Shown: positions 53,817 through 62,007 of the stretch, in pieces
How positions within the stretch are numbered: the stretch's first letter is position 1
Layout: each line of letters opens with the position of its first letter
NCBI GenBank assembly: GCA_947572415.1
Contig: CANPBT010000007.1
Coordinates: forward strand, 1 to 62,007
Length of the DNA stretch: 62,007 bases
Direction of reading: 5' to 3'
DNA from: an uncultured Clostridia bacterium
GTDB lineage: Bacteria > Bacillota > Clostridia > Christensenellales > Borkfalkiaceae
Translations under genes and position numbers: made by a program
Notes under the pieces: model-generated
What the model saw: the letters and a program-made list of their open reading frames with translations, nothing else
Database searches by the model: none
Told to the model about the DNA's origin: nothing

Positions 53817-53843
53817 AGGCTGCAATAATAAGGATACAAACTT

Positions 53844-54650
53844 ATGAAAAACAAACCTAACTACTCTCGCGAGCATATCGCGTATCTGAAAAAGCAAAGA
53901 AATAAAAAAATTATAGTTATAGTTTCACGCGTGCTGCTACTCGTATTCATTCTGGGCATATGGGAGCTTTGCGCACAGCTTAAAGTTATCGACCCGTTTA
54001 TAACGAGTTCGCCCTCGCGAGTAATCAAAACGATAGGCGAGCTGTACACGAACGGAACACTGTTTTTCCATATAGGAATTACCCTTGCGGAAACAATAGC
54101 GGGGTTTATCATAGCCGTTGCCCTGGGCTACGCCGTCGCGGTGGTGCTTTGGGCGAGCGACACGGTACATAAGGTGCTCGAACCTTATATCGTGGTTTTG
54201 AACTCCCTGCCGAAAATTGCCCTCGGCCCGCTTATCATAATATGGATAGGCACGGGCTACGACGCGATTATATTCATGACGGTGCTCGTATCGATTATCG
54301 TTTGCATAATGAATATGCTTACGGGCTTCCTTGCCGTGGATAAAACTAAACTGCTTTTAATGAAGGCTATGGGCGCGAACAAAGCGACAACTTTGCGCAA
54401 GCTCGTTATCCCCGCCTCCCTGCCCGTGCTTATTAACACGCTTAAAGTCGCGGTAGGGCTTGCGTGGATAGGCTCGATAATGGGTGAATACATCGTTTCG
54501 AAAGCCGGACTGGGCTATCTGATTGTGTACGGCGGGCAGGTGTTCAAGCTCGATTTGGTCATGACGGCTACGTTTATACTGTGTATACTCGCCGGCGGAA
54601 TGTACGGGATTGTTTCGCTTATCGAAAAGAAAGTCAACAAAACCCGTTAA
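53844..54650 (+). CDS. ABC transporter permease, SsuC/ThiX type
   Basis: The 268-residue protein has about six membrane helices and the EAA coupling loop, LLMKAMGANKATTLRKLVIP (near 172-191), typical of SsuC, TauC and ThiX permeases. It completes the three-gene importer with the upstream ATPase and lipoprotein. Positively charged residues at the N-terminus (HIAYLKKQRNKK) suggest an inside start. An inverted-repeat terminator follows the stop. Confidence 0.94.
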   Translation: MKNKPNYSREHIAYLKKQRNKKIIVIVSRVLLLVFILGIWELCAQLKVIDPFITSSPSRVIKTIGELYTNGTLFFHIGITLAETIAGFIIAVALGYAVAVVLWASDTVHKVLEPYIVVLNSLPKIALGPLIIIWIGTGYDAIIFMTVLVSIIVCIMNMLTGFLAVDKTKLLLMKAMGANKATTLRKLVIPASLPVLINTLKVAVGLAWIGSIMGEYIVSKAGLGYLIVYGGQVFKLDLVMTATFILCILAGGMYGIVSLIEKKVNKTR

Positions 54651-54661
54651 ATATAAAATTT

Positions 54662-54692
54662 AACCGTCCGCGCTTTACAAGCGCGGACGGTT
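54662..54692. terminator. Terminator between the converging importer and DUF2207-like operons
   Basis: A perfect 12-bp stem, AACCGTCCGCGC / GCGCGGACGGTT, has a seven-base loop. The T-rich sides are weak on the plus strand and moderate on the minus strand, so it may stop both directions. Confidence 0.8.
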
Positions 54693-54710
54693 ATACTGTT
54701 TATTCGGGCA

Positions 54711-55772
54711 TTAAAACATCAGCGTATCGCGGAGGTCGCCGAGATACCAGGCGGGGCCGTCCAGAGCGATTGCATCGAATTTCGGCTTTAACTTTTCGGT
54801 TATATTTAAAATGTAGCAATAAGGCAAAATATTATAATAATATTGCGGGTCCTGCTCGACCAACGCTTCAAGCTGTCTGGCTTCCGCAAGAATTAAAAAA
54901 TTTTTGAACCCGCAAATACGCGCGTAAAATTTGAGCTGCCCGTCGTCCCTTATATCTATTTTTACCGAAACGATAAACAAGATTAAAAAGCATACCGCCA
55001 TCTCTATTCCCGAAACGGCCGCCGCAACCGGATGCATAAACAACATAACAGCCGTCGCCGGAATTAGCCCCACAGCTAAAAAAAACGGAACCAAAAAAAA
55101 TCTTATCGACGACCCTTTCGGCACGCCGTCGTCTTCGGGGAGTACTATTACAAGTTTGTACATTCCCATAGCCGCAAGCGGAAATATAAATCCGAGAACA
55201 ATCGCGGAATTTTCTATGGAACAGGCAACGGCTATCATCACGCCTAAATAAGAGGCGACCGCCGTTAACGAACTGATTAAAGTATATTTGCCCGAATTGC
55301 GCGAAGTTACCTTTTTTGCTTGCACATCGCACCTGTCGGTTATTTTTTTAAAACAATCTTTAAAATGACAACTTGTAGCCAAAGTATAAAAAGTATCTTT
55401 TGCGCTGAACAGATACTCGAACAACTGCTCCTGAATGTCGTATGTACGCGAATCGAATCCGTCATTACTTTCCGGTCTGGTAAGATTTTTTAATTTAATC
55501 AACTTTAACCCGCGCTTGCAATCTTCTTCGATTGTAATAAACCCACGCGACGCCCAATAAAGCATAACGGCATTGAATAAGTCGCGCGATTTTGCGGACG
55601 AACCGTAAAACTGCGTAAGAAAATCTATCGGGGACGAACCCGCCGGAGGGAAATACTCCACAGGTTTTATAACTTTGCGTTTTTTTACCTCGCCGACTAC
55701 AAAAGGCACAACCGCAACAATCAAAGACAACGCCGACATTGAAATACATATAAGTATACTTACCATACTCAT
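54711..55772 (-). CDS. DUF2207-like membrane protein (second of a pair)
   Basis: The 353-residue protein has an N-terminal helix (about 4-26), then the soluble segment that resembles the C-terminal part of DUF2207 proteins: VEYFPPAGSSPIDFLTQFYG followed by LYWASRGFITIEED, a winged-helix-like pattern. Two pairs of helices lie near 165-205 and 225-275. The N-terminal beta domain of full DUF2207 proteins is missing. Its start overlaps the stop of the paralogous gene upstream (ATGA). Function unknown; probably in the cytoplasmic membrane with the soluble part inside. Confidence 0.7.
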   Translation of the reverse strand: MSMVSILICISMSALSLIVAVVPFVVGEVKKRKVIKPVEYFPPAGSSPIDFLTQFYGSSAKSRDLFNAVMLYWASRGFITIEEDCKRGLKLIKLKNLTRPESNDGFDSRTYDIQEQLFEYLFSAKDTFYTLATSCHFKDCFKKITDRCDVQAKKVTSRNSGKYTLISSLTAVASYLGVMIAVACSIENSAIVLGFIFPLAAMGMYKLVIVLPEDDGVPKGSSIRFFLVPFFLAVGLIPATAVMLFMHPVAAAVSGIEMAVCFLILFIVSVKIDIRDDGQLKFYARICGFKNFLILAEARQLEALVEQDPQYYYNILPYCYILNITEKLKPKFDAIALDGPAWYLGDLRDTLMF

Positions 55773-56797
55773 AATAACTTCCCTCTCTTTCCGTTGTCGC
55801 TTACGTACCAGTCAGGCAAGGTATCGGTATTGAATTTACGTTTAACCAAAACCTTGATATTAAACGTGTAAAGATAAGGCAACACCTCGTAGTAATCGAC
55901 GTCTTTTAAAATTTTTTTATTTGTATATAAAAGGTATTTTTTATAATTAATCAAATCGGAATAATCGGAAAGATTGTTCTTCTCGCGATAGTCGACAAAT
56001 CGAATAAGCACGAACCCGCCGAACAACAGCATTACTACGGACGCCCAACCCAAAAACAGCGGGTCGAAAGTATCGTTGAAAAACACTATCATCAGCGCCA
56101 GCATGGGTATCACCCAAAACGCGCTCCACACCGTTCTGAAAACGATAGGTAATTCTCGCAAAAATCTGAAAACAAACATGCCTACGAACATAACAAACGG
56201 CATTATAACTCCCACGAACGAACCCGTCGCACAAAGATACGCCCCGTTAATGAAAAACGGCATTACAGAAAGTATAAACGAAAAAACTTTCAGTTTATAG
56301 TGTTTTGAAGAATACACGCCCTCGTCCTCACGAACGGCGTAACTTGCATTTATGCTTCTTACGTCGTCGCGCTTAAACAACGCCTTTAAAATATTAACCG
56401 TTTTCGCCTCGCCCTGTCTTGAAAAAATTTCATTAAACAAATCGCGTTCGCGGACGTAAGTTCCTCTGTCGAAAAACACCGCTTTTTCCTCGTTATGCTC
56501 GGGCGGTTTTCTCAGACATACAAGTTTTACGCGGTATTTACTGACGTATTCCACCCGCAAATAACCGAGCTGCGCCCAGTGAACTATAAGCGCACGCGTA
56601 AGTTTGCGGGGATAGGTTTTACCGATAAATATGCGTTGAATGTCCAAAGGCGAAAAACCGCGCGCAAGCGCGGTCACTTTCTCTTTTTTTACATTTCTTT
56701 TTGCACGCAATCCGTAATAAAGGGCAAGCGCGCAAAGTATTACAATGCAACCGTATACCCCTGCTGCGGCGATATGATACGGGATGGGTTTATACAT
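55769..56797 (-). CDS. DUF2207-like membrane protein (first of a pair)
   Basis: The 342-residue protein is a paralog of the next gene: one N-terminal helix (about 7-28), a soluble part with GFSPLDIQRIFIGKTYP and LIVHWAQLGYLRVEY, then paired membrane segments around 170-215 and 220-260. The similarity lies in order and motifs more than in identity. It starts 18 bases after proS, which suggests a shared transcript. The pair may form a hetero-oligomer (inference). Confidence 0.7.
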   Translation of the reverse strand: MYKPIPYHIAAAGVYGCIVILCALALYYGLRAKRNVKKEKVTALARGFSPLDIQRIFIGKTYPRKLTRALIVHWAQLGYLRVEYVSKYRVKLVCLRKPPEHNEEKAVFFDRGTYVRERDLFNEIFSRQGEAKTVNILKALFKRDDVRSINASYAVREDEGVYSSKHYKLKVFSFILSVMPFFINGAYLCATGSFVGVIMPFVMFVGMFVFRFLRELPIVFRTVWSAFWVIPMLALMIVFFNDTFDPLFLGWASVVMLLFGGFVLIRFVDYREKNNLSDYSDLINYKKYLLYTNKKILKDVDYYEVLPYLYTFNIKVLVKRKFNTDTLPDWYVSDNGKRGKLL

Positions 56798-56815
56798 AAC
56801 GCACCTGTACCGGAA

Positions 56816-58243
56816 TTAATAAGCCCTTGCAAAAATTACCGTATGCTCCGCCTTTTTACCGCAAACGGCGCATTTTTCGCTCGTTTCGCCCTCGGCGTAC
56901 ACCCTCGCCGTGGCGGCTGTTTCAGCCTTGATTTTATCCTCGCATTCGCGGCAGCCGCACCAGCCCGCCTTAACGAAATTGCCCTTTTCCACTCCGTCGA
57001 GTATGCCCGCCATATCGTCGGCGTAAATTATACGGTCATCTCTTCTTACTCGCGCAGCTTCGAGCATATCTTTCTGAATAATATTCAAAAGCTCCTGCAC
57101 GGTCATAACTACTCCGTCGAGCTTATACTCACTCTTTTCAAGCGTATCGCGGCGGAAAATCATTACGTTGCCCGCCTCTATGTCGCGGGGACCTAATTCT
57201 ATCCTCAAAGGTACGCCCTTCATTTCCCATTCGTTGAACTTCCAGCCGGGGCTGTTATCCGCTTCGTCTAAAATTACGCGTACGCCCGCTTTTTCGAGCT
57301 GCTCCTTTACCTCGCGACATTTTTCCAAAACGCCCGCCTTTTTTGCTGCTATGGGCACTATTACCGCCTGATACGGCGCGACGACCGGCGGAAGCATAAG
57401 TCCGCGTTCGTCGCCGTGCGCCATTATGAGCGCGCCGATAAGCCTTGTGGACACGCCCCAGCTCGACGTATAAACGAGCTTTTGCACCCCGTCTTTATCA
57501 AGATATTTTATATCGAACGCTTTTGCGAAATTCTGACCGAGATAGTGCGAAGTTCCTGCCTGCAAGCTTTTGCCGTCCTTCATCATAGCTTCCATACCGT
57601 AGGTTGCGACCGCGCCTGCAAACTTTTCTTTTTCGGTTTTCTTGCCCGTGATTACGGGGATTGCAAGGCAATTTTCCGCAAACTCCTTATACACGCCGAG
57701 CATTTTCATAGTTTCTTCCACGGCTTCCTCTTCGGTGGCGTGGGCGGTATGCCCCTCCTGCCACAAAAATTCGGACGTGCGCAAAAAAGGACGGGTCGTC
57801 TTTTCCCAGCGCATTACGTTTGCCCACTGATTGATTAACACGGGCAAATCGCGGTAAGACTGAATCCATTTCGAATACATACTGCCGAAAATAGTTTCCG
57901 ACGTGGGGCGGATTGCCAAAGGCTCGGCAAGCTCCTCCCCGCCCGCATGCGTAACAACCGCCACTTCGGGAGCAAACCCCTCGACGTGTTCGGCTTCCTT
58001 GGTGAAAAAGCTCATCGGTATCAAAAGGGGAAAATACGCGTTTTTGTGACCTGTCGCCTTAAAGCGCGCGTCAAGCTCCTTTTGAATATTTTCCCAAATG
58101 GCGTAGCCGTAAGGGCGTATAACCATAGTTCCCTTTACCGGGCCGTAATCTACAAGCCCCGTCTTGATAACGACGTCGGTATACCACTGCGGAAAATCCT
58201 TTTCGATATCCGCAATCTGCTCAACAAAACTTTCTTTTGCCAT
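56816..58243 (-). CDS. proS: Proline-tRNA ligase, archaeal/eukaryotic-like type
   Basis: The 475-residue class II synthetase lacks the roughly 180-residue editing insertion of the bacterial long form, so it is the short ProS type 3. Motifs include IRPTSET in the motif 2 area, the RWEKTTRPFLRTSEFLWQEGHTAH motif (quoted in part: RTSEFLWQEGHTAH), an anticodon-binding domain from about 285, and a zinc-binding C-terminal domain with cysteines near CGCREC and CAVCGKK. It charges tRNA-Pro. It heads a likely operon with two DUF2207-like genes. No T-box is visible. Confidence 0.97.
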   Translation of the reverse strand: MAKESFVEQIADIEKDFPQWYTDVVIKTGLVDYGPVKGTMVIRPYGYAIWENIQKELDARFKATGHKNAYFPLLIPMSFFTKEAEHVEGFAPEVAVVTHAGGEELAEPLAIRPTSETIFGSMYSKWIQSYRDLPVLINQWANVMRWEKTTRPFLRTSEFLWQEGHTAHATEEEAVEETMKMLGVYKEFAENCLAIPVITGKKTEKEKFAGAVATYGMEAMMKDGKSLQAGTSHYLGQNFAKAFDIKYLDKDGVQKLVYTSSWGVSTRLIGALIMAHGDERGLMLPPVVAPYQAVIVPIAAKKAGVLEKCREVKEQLEKAGVRVILDEADNSPGWKFNEWEMKGVPLRIELGPRDIEAGNVMIFRRDTLEKSEYKLDGVVMTVQELLNIIQKDMLEAARVRRDDRIIYADDMAGILDGVEKGNFVKAGWCGCRECEDKIKAETAATARVYAEGETSEKCAVCGKKAEHTVIFARAY

Positions 58244-58354
58244 AATAATCCTCTGAACTTTCTTTTATTCGTCAATATCATAACATAATTTAATTCAAAA
58301 AAAAAGTAAAATTATGTAGTTTTAAAAATTTTAAACTAATTCAATTACAAACAC

Positions 58355-58383
58355 TTGTAATAAAAAGTAAAATAATATATAAT
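58355..58383 (+). promoter_or_regulatory. Promoter of the phosphohexomutase-tkt pair, implying a leaderless mRNA
   Basis: -35 TTGTAA (58355-58360), 17-base spacer, -10 TATAAT (58378-58383). The ATG at 58392 lies only nine bases after the -10, which puts the expected transcription start at or within two bases of the start codon. Confidence 0.75.
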
Positions 58384-58391
58384 GTTTTCGT

Positions 58392-59888
58392 ATGGAACGA
58401 TTGAGTTATAAACATTTGAAAAGCGGAACGGACGTGCGCGGGGTCGCCGTTGGCGACGGGATAACCCTTACCGACGAAGCCGTTACCGCGATAAGCCGCG
58501 CTTTTATTAAATGGCTTAACATAAGGCTTAACAAAACGCATTTTAAAATAGCCGTCGGGCACGACAGCAGAATTTCCGGCCCGCGGGTTTTGAAGTGCGT
58601 CAAAGAGGGGATTTTATCGAGCGGAAGCGACCTTGTTTATACGGGGCTTTCCTCTACCCCTTCGATGTTTATTCTTTTAAAAAAGTCGGATTTCGGCTGC
58701 GACGCTTCGATAATGATAACCGCCTCGCATCTGCCTTACAACCGCAACGGACTGAAATTTTTCACGCCCGACGGCGGGCTTGACTCGAAGGATATCGAAG
58801 AAATACTCGAAATCGCGGGAAATGGCGATTTTTTGGAAGGCAACGGGGAATTTACGGAAAGGTCGTTTATGGACGAATACTCCGCCACCCTCGTCGGTTG
58901 CGTGCGCAACGCATGCGGCAACGACAAGCCTTTGTCGGGCAAAAAAATTATCGTCGATGCCGGCAACGGCGCAGGCGGATTCTTTGCGGAAAAGGTTTTG
59001 AAGCCCTTGGGCGCGGTCACTAAGGGGAGTCAATTTCTGGAGCCTGACGGATACTTCCCAAACCATATCCCCAACCCCGAGGACAAAGCCGCAATCGAAA
59101 GTCTGCGGCAGGCCGTGCTTGATAATAAAGCCGACTTCGGCATTATTTTCGATACCGACGTCGAGCGCGCCGGCGCGGTAGACGTGAACGGCGACGAAAT
59201 AAACCGCAGAAGGTTGTGTGGTATTATGTCGGCAATACTATTAAAAGACAAAAAGGGAATAATCGTAACCGACTCGGTTACAAGCGACGGGCTTGCCGCG
59301 TTTATTAAAAAACTCGGCGGGGAGCACGTCAGATACAAGCGCGGCTACAGAAACGTTATCGATAAGAGCGTCGAGCTGAACAAGCAAGGCAGATACTCCC
59401 CCCTCGCAATAGAAACTTCCGGTCACGCCGCATTTATCGACAATTATTTCCTCGACGACGGCGCCTACGTGGTAACCAAACTTCTGATTCTGCTCGCCTC
59501 GCTGAAAGAGGGCGAAAAAATTGCAGACCTTATAAAAGATTTGCCCGAGCCTGCCGAAAGCGACGAGGTGAGGATTTCTTTCTCGGACGCGACAGACTTT
59601 AAAATCAAAGGCAAAAACGTAATCGAGGAACTTAAAAAAATCGCGTCAAACAGCGCGGATATGAAGCTCGCCGAAACCAACTTCGAGGGCGTAAGAATTA
59701 ATTTTGAAAAAGACGGCGGCGACGGCTGGCTGCTGCTCAGAATGAGCGTGCACGACCCGGTTATGCCTATAAACTTCGAAAGCAACACAAAGGGCGGAAA
59801 CAAAATTATGGCGGAAAAGCTTTTAAAGCTGTTATCCCCCTACGCCTTTTTAAACTTAAAAAATCTTTCCGATTATATCGGTAAATAA
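58392..59888 (+). CDS. Alpha-D-phosphohexomutase family protein (phosphoglucomutase/phosphomannomutase-like)
   Basis: The 498-residue protein has the family architecture: the substrate loop SGTDVRG (11-17), the phosphoserine loop TASHLPYNRNG (active Ser112), a metal loop at DTDVER (254-259) and the sugar-specific loop ETSGHAAF. It interconverts hexose 1- and 6-phosphates, feeding cell-wall, capsule or glycogen precursors. Two loops are atypical: TASHNP is usual in place of TASHLP, and DGDxDR in place of DTDVER, so the substrate may differ. There is no ribosome binding site; the transcript seems leaderless. It is followed by tkt after 26 bases. Confidence 0.88.
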   Translation: MERLSYKHLKSGTDVRGVAVGDGITLTDEAVTAISRAFIKWLNIRLNKTHFKIAVGHDSRISGPRVLKCVKEGILSSGSDLVYTGLSSTPSMFILLKKSDFGCDASIMITASHLPYNRNGLKFFTPDGGLDSKDIEEILEIAGNGDFLEGNGEFTERSFMDEYSATLVGCVRNACGNDKPLSGKKIIVDAGNGAGGFFAEKVLKPLGAVTKGSQFLEPDGYFPNHIPNPEDKAAIESLRQAVLDNKADFGIIFDTDVERAGAVDVNGDEINRRRLCGIMSAILLKDKKGIIVTDSVTSDGLAAFIKKLGGEHVRYKRGYRNVIDKSVELNKQGRYSPLAIETSGHAAFIDNYFLDDGAYVVTKLLILLASLKEGEKIADLIKDLPEPAESDEVRISFSDATDFKIKGKNVIEELKKIASNSADMKLAETNFEGVRINFEKDGGDGWLLLRMSVHDPVMPINFESNTKGGNKIMAEKLLKLLSPYAFLNLKNLSDYIGK

Positions 59889-59914
59889 ATACAGACGTAC
59901 AAGGAGATTGAATT

Positions 59915-61894
59915 ATGTCCGTTGCGACGAAAACGGTTGATACTTTAAGAATTATTTCCGCAGAAGCCATTCAGAGGGCAAATTCCGGACACCCCGGAAT
60001 CTGTATGGGCGCGGCGCCTATAGGCTACGAAGTGTTTGCCGATTTTATGAATTTCAGTTACAAAAACCCCAAATGGGATAACCGCGACAGGTTCGTGCTT
60101 TCCGCGGGTCACGGCTCTATGCTTTTATATTCGCTTTTGCACCTTTTCGGCTTCGACGTAACTAAAGAAGATCTGATGAATTTCAGACAACTCGGCTCGA
60201 AAACCCCCGGCCACCCCGAATACGGCGTGACCGACGGCGTGGAAGTTTCCACAGGGCCTTTGGGGCAGGGTATCGCCAACGCGGTCGGATTTGCCGTCGC
60301 CGAAGCGCACCTTGCCGCAATTTTCAACAGACCCGACTATCCCGTTGTAGACCACTTCACCTATGTCCTCTGCGGCGACGGCTGCCTCGAAGAGGGCATG
60401 GGCTACGAAGCGTGTTCGTTTGCGGGTACGCAGAAGCTGGGCAAACTTATACTCCTTTACGATAAAAACGATATCACAATCGAGGGAAAAATTTCTTCCT
60501 CGTTCACGGAAGACCCCGCAACCCGTTTTGCGGCGCAGGGCTGGCAGGTAATACGCGTAAACGACGCAAACAATCTTTCTATGCTCAAAGCGGCTTTAAA
60601 CCGCGCTAAAAGCGATTTGACAAGGCCGTCGGTAATTATTTGCCGTTCGGTTATCGGCTACGGCTGCCCGCTTGCGGATTCCGCCGACATACACGGCGCG
60701 CCTATGGGCAACGATAACCTTGAAAAAACCAAAAATTTCTTCAACTGGACGGAGCAGCCTTTCTGCGTGCCGATGGACGTTAAAGAGCATTGTATGCGGA
60801 TTGCGCAAGACAAGCTCGAAGCGGAAAAAAGCTGGAACGAGCTTTTCGCGAAATATACGGCGGAATATCCCGACCTGGCCGAAAAATACAGGAAGTTTAT
60901 GGAGGGCTGCGACCCCGATTTCGGTTCGATGCCCGAGCTTTTCAAATTCGACAAGCCCGAAGCGACGAGGGCTTCCGGCGGAAAAATACTCAATAAGATT
61001 TCAAGCGTTATGCCGAACCTTATGTCGGGCTCCGCAGACCTTTCCCCCTCTACCAAAACCGAGCTCAAAGGCAAGGGATATTTCTCGCCCGACAACCGCG
61101 AGGGAAGCAATATTCACTTCGGCATACGAGAGCACGCAATGGCGGCGATATGCAACGGCATTCAGTTGCACGGCGGACTGAGGATAGCCTGCTCTACGTT
61201 CTTCTCGTTCTCCGATTATATGAAAGGCGGGATAAGAATGAGCGCGCTTATGAATATACCCGTAATTTACGTAATGACGCACGACTCGATAGGTGTCGGC
61301 GAAGACGGCCCTACCCACCAGCCCGTTGAACAGCTTATCACGTTGCGCTCGATACCGAATATAAAGGTTTTCCGCCCATGCGACGGAAAGGAAACGGCGG
61401 CGGCGTATATGTCTGCGTTTACCGGCACTTCCCCCACCGTTTTAGTACTTTCGAGGCAGAACCTGCCGCAATACGACGGCACAGGCTTGCGGGCTATGAC
61501 GGGCGGTTATATCCTCGCGGACTGCGAAGGCACGCCGGACGTTCTGCTTATAGCAACCGGCTCGGAAGTGGAGCTTTGCATGCAGGCTAAGCAGACGCTC
61601 GAAAGCGAAAATATAAAATCACGAGTCGTTTCCATGCCTTGTATCGAGGAATTTGAAAAACAGACCGAGGAATATAAAGAGCACGTGCTGCCCTCCTCGA
61701 TAAAAGCGCGGGTATGCGTTGAAGCCGCTTCACATTATTCTTGGTATAAATACTGCGGCGACTGCGGCGAAGTTATCGCAATGAAAACTTTCGGCGTTTC
61801 CGGCCCTGCGGAAAAGCTTTTCCCGCACTTCGGTTTCACGAAAGAAAACGTAGTCGAAAAAGCAAAACTTTCCTTAGCCAAAGCAAATAAATAG
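59915..61894 (+). CDS. tkt: Transketolase
   Basis: The 659-residue enzyme transfers two-carbon units between sugar phosphates in the pentose phosphate pathway. The N-terminal half carries GHPGICMGAAPIGYEVF and the thiamine diphosphate motif GDGCLEEGM through YDKND (about 152-187). The pyrimidine-binding domain includes FGIREHAMAAICNGI and the HDSIGVGEDGPTHQP segment, and the C-terminal domain follows (about 530 on). Length is normal for bacterial TktA. An AAGGAG site precedes the ATG. Co-transcribed with the phosphohexomutase; a strong terminator follows. Confidence 0.98.
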   Translation: MSVATKTVDTLRIISAEAIQRANSGHPGICMGAAPIGYEVFADFMNFSYKNPKWDNRDRFVLSAGHGSMLLYSLLHLFGFDVTKEDLMNFRQLGSKTPGHPEYGVTDGVEVSTGPLGQGIANAVGFAVAEAHLAAIFNRPDYPVVDHFTYVLCGDGCLEEGMGYEACSFAGTQKLGKLILLYDKNDITIEGKISSSFTEDPATRFAAQGWQVIRVNDANNLSMLKAALNRAKSDLTRPSVIICRSVIGYGCPLADSADIHGAPMGNDNLEKTKNFFNWTEQPFCVPMDVKEHCMRIAQDKLEAEKSWNELFAKYTAEYPDLAEKYRKFMEGCDPDFGSMPELFKFDKPEATRASGGKILNKISSVMPNLMSGSADLSPSTKTELKGKGYFSPDNREGSNIHFGIREHAMAAICNGIQLHGGLRIACSTFFSFSDYMKGGIRMSALMNIPVIYVMTHDSIGVGEDGPTHQPVEQLITLRSIPNIKVFRPCDGKETAAAYMSAFTGTSPTVLVLSRQNLPQYDGTGLRAMTGGYILADCEGTPDVLLIATGSEVELCMQAKQTLESENIKSRVVSMPCIEEFEKQTEEYKEHVLPSSIKARVCVEAASHYSWYKYCGDCGEVIAMKTFGVSGPAEKLFPHFGFTKENVVEKAKLSLAKANK

Positions 61895-61902
61895 AAAATA
61901 TA

Positions 61903-61940
61903 CCGAGGAGCGCGTTTTAAAAGCGCTCCTCGGCTTTTTT
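61903..61940 (+). terminator. Intrinsic terminator after tkt
   Basis: Perfect 11-bp stem CCGAGGAGCGC / GCGCTCCTCGG with a nine-base loop, followed by CTTTTTTATTT. Strong call. Confidence 0.95.
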
Positions 61941-61966
61941 ATTTATTTAAGGTTTTCCCTTGCGGT

Positions 61967-62001
61967 GGCGGAAGATTAAAATGGACTGACTACCTTCCGC
62001 C
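61967..62001. repeat. 8-bp inverted repeat at the right edge
   Basis: GGCGGAAG (61967-61974) and CTTCCGCC (61994-62001) flank a 19-base spacer. It is cut short by the window edge, so its nature (REP-like element, regulatory site or chance) is unresolved. No gene could be supported in the last 110 bases. Confidence 0.35.
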
Positions 62002-62007
62002 TTTACC

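Noticed and set aside
61952..62007. C-terminal end of a minus-strand gene entering from the right edge
   Set aside because: A 19-codon open stretch before a stop is expected by chance and shows no recognisable sequence.

Overview
The window looks like a chromosomal segment of an uncultured, strictly anaerobic, Gram-positive gut bacterium of the class Clostridia. The evidence is a bile salt hydrolase with an intact active site, the Bacillota-type McsA/McsB/ClpC module, many lipoproteins and single-membrane-anchored surface proteins with no outer-membrane components, a GGGtGRT/Fe-S scaffold gene pair, and strong AGGAGG ribosome binding sites. A Christensenellales or Borkfalkiaceae-like lineage is my guess from the gene style only. 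No rRNA, tRNA, CRISPR array, IS element or prophage was found.

Layout. (1) 1-1577, minus: a family 2 glycosyltransferase overlapping a collagen-like (Gly-X-Thr) surface protein that runs off the left edge. (2) 1649-5711, minus: mcsA-mcsB-clpC stress and protein quality control, without a ctsR gene. (3) 5856-6830, plus: bile salt hydrolase. (4) 6883-8612, minus: GGGtGRT protein and a NifU-like scaffold, with a near-consensus promoter and a 14-bp palindrome. (5) 8784-25354, minus: one apparent operon that starts with a 2411-residue membrane-anchored subtilase (S8, PA, Fn3-like, Ig-like and BspA-type leucine-rich repeats), then an InlB-repeat lipoprotein, a complete but enlarged oligopeptide transporter (OppABCDF) and a small membrane protein. 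(6) 25454-39504, minus: a second apparent operon with a DUF4175-like membrane protein, a MoxR ATPase, a DUF58 protein, two BatA-like VWA membrane proteins, an LRR lipoprotein and an Ig-domain lipoprotein. (7) 39704-47665, minus: a 2653-residue lipoprotein with InlB repeats and a very long LRR region, under its own promoter and terminator. (8) 48021-61894: mostly housekeeping genes: valS with a secreted metallo-beta-lactamase-fold hydrolase, an NMT1-type ABC importer, proS with two DUF2207-like membrane proteins, an alpha-D-phosphohexomutase and transketolase.

How they may work together. Regions 5-7 form a 39-kb, single-strand island dedicated to the cell surface. My main inference is that the subtilase and LRR lipoproteins bind and cut host, dietary or microbial protein, the Opp system imports the peptides, and the MoxR-DUF58-VWA operon assembles or controls the surface proteins. 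The protease-plus-Opp pairing resembles the PrtP/Opp system of lactic acid bacteria in logic, but the domain architecture and the linkage to a MoxR/VWA operon look unusual. Functions are inferred from recognised motifs; no searches were run.
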